Translations under genes and position numbers: made by a program
Notes under the pieces: generated by a model
Told to the model about the DNA's origin: nothing
The model's database searches: none
What the model saw: only the letters and a program-made list of their open reading frames with translations
Part shown: piece after piece, positions 1 to 6,100 of the stretch
How positions within the stretch are numbered: position 1 is the stretch's first letter
How the letters are laid out: every line of letters starts with the position of its first letter
Assembly: GCA_017649745.1 (NCBI GenBank)
Contig: JAGCGE010000087.1
Coordinates: 1 to 8,032, forward strand
Origin: Clostridiales bacterium
Lineage (GTDB): Bacteria > Bacillota_A > Clostridia > Saccharofermentanales > Saccharofermentanaceae
DNA: 8,032 bases
Direction: 5' to 3'

Positions 1-283
1 ATAGCAGCCTTACAAAGCCTCTATAGAGGTGTCTATTAGAGTACTAATGCACTAAGAAGCACTCTTATGAATGCTCAAGAGAATATAGCAGCCTTATGAG
101 ACCTCTATAGAGGTGTCCTATTAGAGCACTAACACACTAAGAAGCACTCTTATGAATGCTCAAGAGAATATAGCAGCCTTACAAAGCCTCTATAGAGGTG
201 TCTATTAGAGTACTAATGCACTAAAAAGCACTCTTATGAATGCTCAAGAGAATATAGCAGCCTTAATAGAACCTCTATAGAGG
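1..283. repeat. 84-bp tandem repeat array, at least 3.4 units, with 12-bp palindromes
   Basis: Units start with ATAGCAGCCTTA at positions 1, 85, 170 and 254. The first three are 84, 85 and 84 bp long, and the fourth stops after 30 bp, at the end of its palindrome. Each unit contains the perfect palindrome CCTCTATAGAGG (18-29, 102-113, 187-198, 272-283). Each full unit also contains CTCTT/AAGAG inverted arms around ATGAATGCTC. Units 1 and 3 differ at one base. Unit 2 differs from them at about seven bases plus one inserted C, and its palindrome extends to 14 bp (ACCTCTATAGAGGT). The array continues past the left edge, since position 1 begins in the middle of the GAATATAGCAG junction. No ORF of useful size crosses it. 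Repeated palindromes in a gene-free stretch beside replication genes suggest iterons of an origin or binding sites for a regulator; this role is inference. Confidence 0.93.
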
Positions 284-308
284 AATTGTAATCATTTGTA
301 ACGTTAGC

Positions 309-338
309 ATTTGATCATTGTCGAATAATGATACAAAT
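309..338 (-). other. imperfect hairpin just after the last gene
   Basis: ATTTG-ATCATT (309-319) can pair with AATGAT-A-CAAAT (327-338), giving 5 plus 6 base pairs separated by one bulged A (333), with a 7-base loop. It lies 6 bases beyond the stop codon of the 93-residue gene in the direction of transcription, where an operon terminator would be expected. No T-run follows on the transcribed strand and the stem is AT-rich, so it is not a convincing intrinsic terminator. It could be an mRNA 3'-end structure. The remaining bases between the array and the gene (284-308) hold nothing I recognise. Confidence 0.4.
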
Positions 339-344
339 ATGACC

Positions 345-626
345 CTATTCTTCTACTAGCAACTTAATGTATTTGCCAGTTAGATCAAACTCAAGTATCT
401 CATCGATAGCTTGATTAATGGCATGCCAATAAATAGCTGGCGTAAGTTCATCAGTTGTATTAGCAACTTTGTCTAAATATGCACTTGTGTAATAGCCCAA
501 ATGTATAGAGCCATCACTTTCAATGTGCCAACCATGAGTAATGTCCCAAGCAAACCACTCATCCATATGAGTACGAGGATCATATGGGTTGTCTGTAGTG
601 GTGATCATGTACATTGGCTCATCCAT
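345..626 (-). CDS. small conserved phage protein of unknown function (93 aa)
   Basis: The protein opens MDEPMYMITTTDNPYDP and continues with MDEWFAWD, a GYYTSAYLDKVA segment and an acidic, helical C-terminal part (AINQAIDEILEF). The combination of a TTTDNPYDP-like start, an aromatic DEW-FxxD stretch and a GYxTxxYLxxI segment is familiar from small hypothetical proteins of phages of Gram-positive bacteria; this is from memory of the family, and no function is known to me. There is no signal peptide or membrane segment. The start is fixed by GGAGGG at 635-640, 8 bases upstream. A second Met four codons further in has no ribosome-binding site at a suitable distance. The reading frame stays open upstream to 830, but that part overlaps the preceding gene and gives an unlikely Leu/Arg-rich sequence. 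The SD overlaps the preceding gene's stop (TAGGAGGG), so translation is probably coupled. Confidence 0.85.
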   Translation of the reverse strand: MDEPMYMITTTDNPYDPRTHMDEWFAWDITHGWHIESDGSIHLGYYTSAYLDKVANTTDELTPAIYWHAINQAIDEILEFDLTGKYIKLLVEE

Positions 627-634
627 AAATATGA

Positions 635-640
635 CCCTCC
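635..640 (-). promoter_or_regulatory. ribosome binding site GGAGGG for the 93-aa gene
   Basis: On the minus strand GGAGGG lies 8 bases before ATG (624-626). It shares its first base with the last base of the upstream stop codon TAG (640-642). This decides the start of the 93-residue protein and implies translational coupling. Confidence 0.8.
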
Positions 641-3420
641 TAACTACGTAGCATAGAATTAACAGTAGTTGTGCTAAGACCAAGAGAATCGGCAATTTCT
701 GCTTGAGTCTTTCCAGAAGCACGCATGCTTTTCGCTCTAGATATGACACTAGGATTGATCTTCTTCTCAGTACGAGGTAATGCAAGCTCTTTGACTCGAT
801 CAGAATCTGCTGCTGATAGCAATGCCTCAAGCCTAGTCTTATGAATCGCTCCAGCCTGTATTGCTTCCCATTCTCTATCTGTTATGTCAAAGTCACTCTT
901 TTTAGCACCAGTACGTTCTCTAGCTTCTTTCAATGCTTGATTCTGAATTTTCTTAAGCCTATCTGGATCATCAGATATGTCCGGATTAGCTCTCTTTTTA
1001 GCTCGAACAACTGTTTCGGTTATTAATTGTGCTTGACGCTCCAAAGGCTTATTACGTTGAGCATTCTTATACTTAGCATCGAGTGAAGCGACCTCTTTTG
1101 CGTAAACTTTTCGAGCAGAAGGAGAATATGGCACAGCTTCAGTAGCTAATGCCTCTTTACGAGCACTATTAGCAAGACTCTTTAGTCTATTAGCATGATC
1201 AGCATAGATGCCTTCCATGATAGTACCAGATGAAAGACTATGAGCATCCTTAGCATCGGCCATGTTAGTAGTCTTACTTTGAGCTTTCTTAATATGACCC
1301 GTGTTTTCCCATAGCCCAGTTTCTTTATTCTTCTTACGCTCTTCATACTCACGGTCAGTATAAATATAACGCCGTTCACCGGTACGCTTATCAGGAGCAA
1401 TCTCCTTACGCTCACCTACACGCTTCTCACCTTTGGCTCTGGAGATTAGTGTTGCTGCACCAGCATTTGGACCACCTTGATACTTACGCTTTAAATCAGA
1501 TATACCATTTTCTCTAGCAGAACGACGCCAATCCAAATTATGCTTCTCAGCATCAATTACAACCATCGAATGTTTAACTGCACGAGTAAGTTCAGAATCA
1601 GTAGCACCCTTAAGAGTCATGTCAGTAATAAGATTGGAGACTTTACCCATCTCCATTTGCTTATTAAAGCCATTTTTCTTCGAAGTTTCAGGCATTCCAG
1701 GATATGCACGGTATTCGTCTTTAGGTTCAAAGTCTTTCAAACCCTTAAGAGGCTTCTGAGCTTTAAGATTTGTGCCACGAGTAGGAATAACTAATACAGT
1801 GTCACCATCGAAATCAGCTCCTGATAATATAGCAGCCGTCTTAGCATTGATTCCTACTGCATCTGGTGAATTCTTACCGACAACTTTAGCAGCAGCTTTC
1901 GAATTATTGTTTACAGTCAACAATGGAATTTCAAAACGACCAGCATGTGGATGTCGAACTAAAGCCACTTGTTCACCATTACGATAGTTTGGTGCAAATA
2001 TCTCAGTCTCTTTTAGACCAGGAACTGGTAATATAACATGACTTGATTGACGAGGTAATGCGGCAGCCTTTAAATGAACTGCTGCTGAATCACATTCATC
2101 AGCAAACTCTTGAAGAAGTTTCTTTTTTACTGTGGGATTAGTTAATGACATAATGTCGTCATATTCTGCTTGCCTAGCATCAGAAGCAATCTTTAGTTGT
2201 TGCTTAGCCATAGCTGGAGTTTGTTTAGATAAGAACTGGCTAGAAAGAGTAGGAGCCCAAGTCTCCCAATCACCTTCCTCGTTAACGATATTGATAGTGG
2301 ACAATTTCTTTTTACCATCTTTATCGGTAAAATATCTTTGTGCCATCGCGAGATCTTTCTCGCCCTTAATTGTGGCTCCAAAAGGATTATCCCAATCAAT
2401 TTCTCCAGTTTCTTTATTCTTTTTCAACTCTTTAAGAATGCTATTGTCTTTTGATCCAAAGATTGGAACATCTTTAGTTTTATTGGTGTTAAATATAACA
2501 TCCACACCATCAGGCATGTCATCTGAATAGACAGCCATTCCTTTCAAATAGTGAGAATCACCAACATTGATACGAACTTGAGCGTAATTCGCAGAACCTA
2601 AAGATATGTCCTCAACACCACGACGAAGCTCAATGACACCATCTTTCTCAATACCTCGTCCGCCATCAGGTCCAATGTCATCCTTATAGCGTATCATCAT
2701 TCGTTTGGGATCAAGAGCAACAGGTCTTTCAAGTCCAAGTTTAGAACGTCCAGTCGGACTACTATCATCATAAGGAGCATTAACAATACGAATATCGCCC
2801 TTATTATTCATCACCTCGGCCCAAGTAGTCCCAGGAGCAGCAAGAACTTGTACAGTTGTATCTTTTCCAGTACCAGCTTGAGTTACTTTAATGTTATGAA
2901 CTTCATAGCCTTCTGATTTAAGTTTTGAAACAGCATTATCCCATACGTATCGTGTTGTACCTATATACTGTTCGCTACCAGCTCCAACATCAATATAACC
3001 CCCTTTTTCATCTAAATCATTCTTAAGCTGTTCTGCCAAATCAGCAGTTCTATTAGCTCTGATTTGAATATCTTCCTTAAGAAGATTACGAACTTGAGAC
3101 TCATTGATTCCCATTCTTCTAGCAGCAGCTGACTGAGAATATCCTTTTTCGATTAAACGCTTAGCTTCAGCAACATCTTCAGCTCGATTCTCAGCTCGTG
3201 CTCGTGAAAGCGCGGCAAGCATGTCATTCTTACTCATACCCATACCGCGAGCGATTTCGGCATCGGTCATTCCTTGATGTCTCAAGTCTAAAATATATGC
3301 CCTGAAGTTTGCATTACGCTGATACGGATTATCGCCTGAGCCCCATGGATACCGACCTGAATGCCTAGGGGTACCATAATGCATCAAATATGACGCATAC
3401 TCTTTATCGGTTACATCCAT
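640..3420 (-). CDS. two-barrel RNA-polymerase-like protein with N- and C-terminal HTH motifs (926 aa)
   Basis: Residues 534-544 read GADFDGDTVLV. This matches the metal-binding DFDGD loop of the second double-psi beta-barrel of cellular RNA polymerase beta' and of single-chain relatives such as YonO of SPbeta and QDE-1; Asp536, Asp538 and Asp540 would hold the catalytic magnesium. About 45 residues earlier, RHPHAGRFEI (489-498) parallels the RAPTLHRLxI stretch that precedes NADFDGD in beta'. A candidate first barrel lies around 280-320 (YLKGMAVYSDD...NTNKTK), with Lys293, Lys314 and Lys316 as possible partners of the conserved beta-subunit lysines; this part is weaker inference. Residues 585-628 (KQMEMGKVSNLITDMTLKG and following) may be the bridge-helix/trigger region. 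HTH-like segments occur at about 50-72, 83-116 and 893-925. The SD AGGAGGAG (3426-3433) lies 5 bases before ATG, and the start overlaps the previous gene by 10 bases. The likely role is phage-encoded transcription, or primer RNA synthesis. A purely structural or regulatory role cannot be excluded. Confidence 0.75.
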   Translation of the reverse strand: MDVTDKEYASYLMHYGTPRHSGRYPWGSGDNPYQRNANFRAYILDLRHQGMTDAEIARGMGMSKNDMLAALSRARAENRAEDVAEAKRLIEKGYSQSAAARRMGINESQVRNLLKEDIQIRANRTADLAEQLKNDLDEKGGYIDVGAGSEQYIGTTRYVWDNAVSKLKSEGYEVHNIKVTQAGTGKDTTVQVLAAPGTTWAEVMNNKGDIRIVNAPYDDSSPTGRSKLGLERPVALDPKRMMIRYKDDIGPDGGRGIEKDGVIELRRGVEDISLGSANYAQVRINVGDSHYLKGMAVYSDDMPDGVDVIFNTNKTKDVPIFGSKDNSILKELKKNKETGEIDWDNPFGATIKGEKDLAMAQRYFTDKDGKKKLSTINIVNEEGDWETWAPTLSSQFLSKQTPAMAKQQLKIASDARQAEYDDIMSLTNPTVKKKLLQEFADECDSAAVHLKAAALPRQSSHVILPVPGLKETEIFAPNYRNGEQVALVRHPHAGRFEIPLLTVNNNSKAAAKVVGKNSPDAVGINAKTAAILSGADFDGDTVLVIPTRGTNLKAQKPLKGLKDFEPKDEYRAYPGMPETSKKNGFNKQMEMGKVSNLITDMTLKGATDSELTRAVKHSMVVIDAEKHNLDWRRSARENGISDLKRKYQGGPNAGAATLISRAKGEKRVGERKEIAPDKRTGERRYIYTDREYEERKKNKETGLWENTGHIKKAQSKTTNMADAKDAHSLSSGTIMEGIYADHANRLKSLANSARKEALATEAVPYSPSARKVYAKEVASLDAKYKNAQRNKPLERQAQLITETVVRAKKRANPDISDDPDRLKKIQNQALKEARERTGAKKSDFDITDREWEAIQAGAIHKTRLEALLSAADSDRVKELALPRTEKKINPSVISRAKSMRASGKTQAEIADSLGLSTTTVNSMLRS

Positions 3421-3986
3421 GCGTTCTCCTCCTCTTTCTTAAGCTCATTAAGTATGAGATCGAAATCTCTAATCCGCTGCATTATCTTCAGAATCTCAAC
3501 TGTTTCTGGAATATCGCTTTCGATGTCATCCATTTGATAGATCCGTAATTCAATGTCTATTTGATGAGGATCGACAACATATTCCAAACAAAACAGTGCC
3601 GCATAAATATACAACTGTTTCATGCTTGCGGGAGTGGTACCAGTTTTAAGATCATGTATTCGTAGTTTTTTAGTTCGCTCTTGATAGCCAATAGCATCAG
3701 CAGTCCCAAAACAATTGTCGGAATAATATAACACTTGTTCCGATGTCATTCGATACCCAATAGCATCATTAACGAACATGTTTAATGTCTTTTTGTTCTT
3801 AGGCATAGCTTGACCTAATCTAATGGCCATGCTTGCAAATTCGTGCAATTGCGTTCCTCTAAAGCGAGCTTGAGCATTAAAATATGACTCTTTCAACTTC
3901 TCATTATCATAGTTAAGCCATGAATATTTACTCGCCCCTAAGAACGCATGCTTACCTTCTAGATTGTAATGCTTCTTGAAGTTCAT
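3411..3986 (-). CDS. Cas4/RecB-like PD-(D/E)XK exonuclease (191 aa)
   Basis: The motifs of RecB/Cas4-type nucleases appear in order: GTQLHEFA with His48, FGTADAIG with Asp97, IHDLKTG with Asp112 and Lys114 (the D-x-K pair), and KQLYIYAAL with Gln124 and Tyr128 (the QxxxY motif). Asp97, Asp112 and Lys114 would bind metal and cleave DNA. No cysteine cluster of the iron-sulphur type found in Cas4 is visible; the few cysteines are scattered, so this is a minimal nuclease core. Phage relatives usually act in recombination or end processing together with an ssDNA-binding protein, which is encoded three genes upstream. The start is supported by AAGGAAG (3993-3999), 6 bases before ATG. The first 35 bases overlap the previous gene. 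The C-terminal EEENAWM codons also form the SD of the next gene. No CRISPR array or other cas gene is present, so a CRISPR adaptation role is not implied. Confidence 0.8.
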   Translation of the reverse strand: MNFKKHYNLEGKHAFLGASKYSWLNYDNEKLKESYFNAQARFRGTQLHEFASMAIRLGQAMPKNKKTLNMFVNDAIGYRMTSEQVLYYSDNCFGTADAIGYQERTKKLRIHDLKTGTTPASMKQLYIYAALFCLEYVVDPHQIDIELRIYQMDDIESDIPETVEILKIMQRIRDFDLILNELKKEEENAWM

Positions 3987-4329
3987 CTAATACTTCCTTT
4001 TTATTGTCCGGAGATATAAAACTAGCATACGACATTTTGTTTAACTTGTCAACATAGTAATCTTGATTAGGTCTATGACTAGCATTAGAATATCTTTTGC
4101 ATTCAAGCATAGCCCAATGATCATTATAGAGTATTAACAAGTCTGGTATGCCTTGATAGTAAGATGAATCGTTCTTTAAAACCATACAACCCGGAAATAT
4201 CTTTTTCAACTCTTTAATGAGAGCAGACTGAAATTGACTCTCTTTCTTCATTACCGCCCTCTCAGATACGAAAAAAAATAATAGACGTTTATCGCAAAAC
4301 GCACAAATATAGAAGGATTCGGATCGCAT
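3952..4329 (-). CDS. VRR-NUC-type endonuclease (125 aa, or 99 aa from an internal start)
   Basis: From residue 27 the sequence is a compact VRR-NUC/Holliday-junction-resolvase-like nuclease: an N-terminal helix with Glu30 and Gln34 (KESQFQSALIKELKK), GIPDLLIL with Asp63, LECKR with Glu76 and Lys78, then Gln89. Asp63, Glu76 and Lys78 form the PD-(D/E)XK metal site. In phages such stand-alone domains are thought to cut branched or flapped DNA. The start is uncertain. The first ATG (4327-4329) has an excellent SD, AGGAGGAG (4337-4344), 7 bases away. It adds 26 residues, rich in Phe and Leu, that are not part of the domain. The ATG at 4249-4251 begins exactly at the domain (MKKESQ) and has a weaker GAGG about 7 bases upstream. 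I list the longer form because of the SD. A run of eight T on the coding strand (4271-4278) lies between the two starts. Confidence 0.78.
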   Translation of the reverse strand: MRSESFYICAFCDKRLLFFFVSERAVMKKESQFQSALIKELKKIFPGCMVLKNDSSYYQGIPDLLILYNDHWAMLECKRYSNASHRPNQDYYVDKLNKMSYASFISPDNKKEVLDELQEALQSRR

Positions 4330-4336
4330 TCTCCGT

Positions 4337-4344
4337 CTCCTCCT
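4337..4344 (-). promoter_or_regulatory. strong ribosome binding site AGGAGGAG upstream of the VRR-NUC gene
   Basis: On the minus strand AGGAGGAG lies 7 bases before the ATG at 4327-4329. It is one of the best SD sequences in the window and is the main reason for preferring the 125-residue form over the domain-only form starting at 4251. Confidence 0.75.
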
Positions 4345-4350
4345 ATATAA

Positions 4351-4386
4351 GTGCGGGTTTTTTCTGCGCGGACATTATGTCCGCAC
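4351..4386 (-). other. overlapping inverted repeats at the helicase stop codon
   Basis: GCGGACAT (4368-4375) and ATGTCCGC (4377-4384) are perfect 8-base arms around one base, centred on the helicase stop codon (4375-4377). GTGCGG (4351-4356) is also an inverted copy of CCGCAC (4381-4386). Both pairings use bases 4381-4384, so only one can form at a time. A run of six T (plus strand, 4358-4363) lies between them. No T-run follows the stem on the transcribed strand, so this is not an ordinary terminator. It sits just upstream of the SD of the nuclease gene. Confidence 0.55.
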
Positions 4387-5589
4387 AAAGGCCAACTCAT
4401 TAAAACTCTTTTTGTTCTTTAGCGCTGATAATATAGCATTATCGATAGACGATGGAGAAACAAATCTGTAATAGTACAAGTCAGTGTATGGAGTATTGAC
4501 TCGATCAATACGTCCACTTGCTTGTTCCATAATCTTATACGAATAGTTTAACGAATAGAATATAACAGTATCTGTTTCTATGCAATTCCATCCTTCTGCA
4601 CCAGCAGTGTATTGTACTAAGTAAATCCACTTATCTGTTTTTGGAATTAGTTCATGTTTGTGTCCATTCCATTCGGCAATAGAATAATCAATCGAAGTAA
4701 AATATCTTTTTATTGTATGCAATTGTTCAAGCTCAACATCAAGATTGTAAAACACTATTACTTTATCATGAATTTTTAGAAGATGAGCAAGTGCATGTAG
4801 CCGACTGTCGTCACTATTAACAATCCTTCTAAGAATATAGCATAACTGCCCAGCATCTTGAATAGGTTCATTCGTGTATGGATTCCATCTACTTTTGTAA
4901 GCAAGATCATAAATATCTTTTTGGTATCCGACTGGAACATTAGTAAAATGGCGAGTAGTATTACGCTTATCTGACATTTGAACTAGTATCTGTTTCCTAT
5001 ACTGTTCAAGTTTAGTCGTTCCAATGTATCGAACAATTTTAGGGTATTTAGCAAACCTATCAAATATAGCATGTTCTCTAATGAATGCGGTTCGATTTCT
5101 GTAGAAACCATTAGCAACAAATATGGGAATGTAATCAGACCATGTGTCACCAGGAGTCGCACTTAACAGAATCCAATCATTAGCTTTAGCAATTTTTAAA
5201 AATGCTTTTACCCATGCACCAGAACCAACAACCCTTTGTTCGTCAAATATGAAAAACGCACCTTTAACATCAGAATATTTACTAATGTTGTTCCACGAAT
5301 CCACTTTTACAAATATCTTTCCAACACTAAAACGAGGATCAGTGGCCAATCCAAACTTTCTAAACTCATTATCCCATTCTAAAGTATCTCTTTTTCGAGC
5401 AGTAGTGATAATGTATAGATCTCTTGGATGCCTAGGTGTGACTAAAGTACGGTAATTACCATCGCATACTTTATTAAAAAAATATGCCAGTGCAGTAATA
5501 GACTTACCAGAACCGACCCCACCAACTAAGATGGAGCCGGTCCTAAGTTTATCTAATACTTCTTTTTGTTCAGGATATAACTCAACCAT
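4375..5589 (-). CDS. SF2 DNA helicase/ATPase (404 aa)
   Basis: An ATP-dependent DNA translocase of superfamily 2, probably the replicative or recombination helicase of the phage. Visible motifs are a Q-motif-like YPEQ (Gln8), Walker A GGVGSGKS (23-30), motif II DEQR (116-119), motif III SATPG (143-147), a VIVFYN strand opening the second RecA domain (277-282), motif V QYTAGAEGWN (326-335), and motif VI QASGRIDR with Gln356, Gly359, Arg360 and Arg363 as arginine fingers. Both RecA-like domains are complete with little added, so this is a minimal helicase, similar to the DEAD/SNF2-like ATPases in phage replication modules. The start ATG overlaps the stop of the ssDNA-binding protein gene as TAATG, and no clear SD precedes it. 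Translation probably depends on re-initiation, which would tie its amount to that of the upstream protein. Confidence 0.9.
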   Translation of the reverse strand: MVELYPEQKEVLDKLRTGSILVGGVGSGKSITALAYFFNKVCDGNYRTLVTPRHPRDLYIITTARKRDTLEWDNEFRKFGLATDPRFSVGKIFVKVDSWNNISKYSDVKGAFFIFDEQRVVGSGAWVKAFLKIAKANDWILLSATPGDTWSDYIPIFVANGFYRNRTAFIREHAIFDRFAKYPKIVRYIGTTKLEQYRKQILVQMSDKRNTTRHFTNVPVGYQKDIYDLAYKSRWNPYTNEPIQDAGQLCYILRRIVNSDDSRLHALAHLLKIHDKVIVFYNLDVELEQLHTIKRYFTSIDYSIAEWNGHKHELIPKTDKWIYLVQYTAGAEGWNCIETDTVIFYSLNYSYKIMEQASGRIDRVNTPYTDLYYYRFVSPSSIDNAILSALKNKKSFNELAFVRT

Positions 5590-6083
5590 TAATAGTCAAC
5601 AATAACACCGTTGTCATCTACGCTAGGAATGTCATAATACTTATTAATGAATGGATCCTCGACAACCGTAGCATAGATTGACTGCAAATATGCATTCACA
5701 CCAGTATCGCCATTAGGCCGACGCCAACGATTAGGACGAATTACAACATCAACATTCTCATACTCATAATCATCAAGCAAACCAATAGTTTGCTCAGTAA
5801 GATTACGCTTAACATGAGAATTGATAAGCATAGCAAGCGGAGCACGATACTTGTATCCAATGTTAACCTTAATATAACTAACCGGATCATAACCCTCACG
5901 AGGCTTAGTAGTCTTAACATTCATGCCATACTTGCGAGCCTGCTCAAGAGCCTCGCCATCCAATATGACATTAAAGTACCTCTCACCCTCATTATTATAA
6001 GGACCAGCAGCACCCTTAAAATTAGTATAGAAAATGAACTGAGCATTGGGGATGTTAATAGCGGGATACTTGTCGTTTGCCAT
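5589..6083 (-). CDS. phage single-stranded-DNA-binding protein (164 aa)
   Basis: The sequence has the pattern of an ssDNA-binding protein family often found next to DNA polymerase in phages of Gram-positive bacteria: an early NAQFIFYTNFKG strand (13-24), a YNNEGERYFNVIL strand (29-41), NVKTTKPREGYDP (55-67), YIKVNIGYKYRAPLAMLI (70-87), and a basic-aromatic RPNRW followed by GVNAYLQSIYATV (116-140). Alternating strands fit an OB-fold, and the end is acidic (DIPSVDDNGVIVDY), like the partner-binding tails of ssDNA-binding proteins. The family call comes from remembered family patterns, not a search. It would coat single-stranded DNA during replication and recombination and recruit the polymerase or helicase. 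The SD AAAGGAG (6091-6097) lies 7 bases before ATG. The gap to the polymerase stop is only 17 bases, and the stop overlaps the helicase start. Confidence 0.78.
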   Translation of the reverse strand: MANDKYPAINIPNAQFIFYTNFKGAAGPYNNEGERYFNVILDGEALEQARKYGMNVKTTKPREGYDPVSYIKVNIGYKYRAPLAMLINSHVKRNLTEQTIGLLDDYEYENVDVVIRPNRWRRPNGDTGVNAYLQSIYATVVEDPFINKYYDIPSVDDNGVIVDY

Positions 6084-6090
6084 AATATTA

Positions 6091-6097
6091 CTCCTTT
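6091..6097 (-). promoter_or_regulatory. ribosome binding site AAAGGAG for the ssDNA-binding protein
   Basis: On the minus strand AAAGGAG lies 7 bases before ATG (6081-6083), in the 17-base gap after the polymerase stop codon. It fixes the start of the 164-residue protein. Confidence 0.75.
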
Positions 6098-6100
6098 AAA

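Noticed and set aside
1..283. CRISPR array
   Set aside because: The 84-bp units are contiguous and nearly identical along their whole length, with no variable spacers between short repeats and no cas operon nearby. The Cas4-like protein alone is a common phage nuclease.
309..338. Rho-independent terminator at the operon end
   Set aside because: The stem is AT-rich with a bulge and no T-run follows on the transcribed strand; it is kept only as a hairpin.
1..344. Sigma-70-type promoter in the repeat region
   Set aside because: I found no pair of -35 and -10 hexamers at proper spacing on either strand; CTATAG within the palindrome has no matching -35.
627..830. N-terminal extension of the 93-aa gene up to 830
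   Set aside because: It overlaps the upstream gene in another frame, gives an implausible Leu/Arg-rich sequence and has no ribosome-binding site, whereas GGAGGG supports the start at 626.
5475..5483. Programmed frameshift at a T7 run (coding strand) in the helicase gene
   Set aside because: The zero frame continues through all helicase motifs, and the helicase is complete without any shift; a single homopolymer is not enough evidence.
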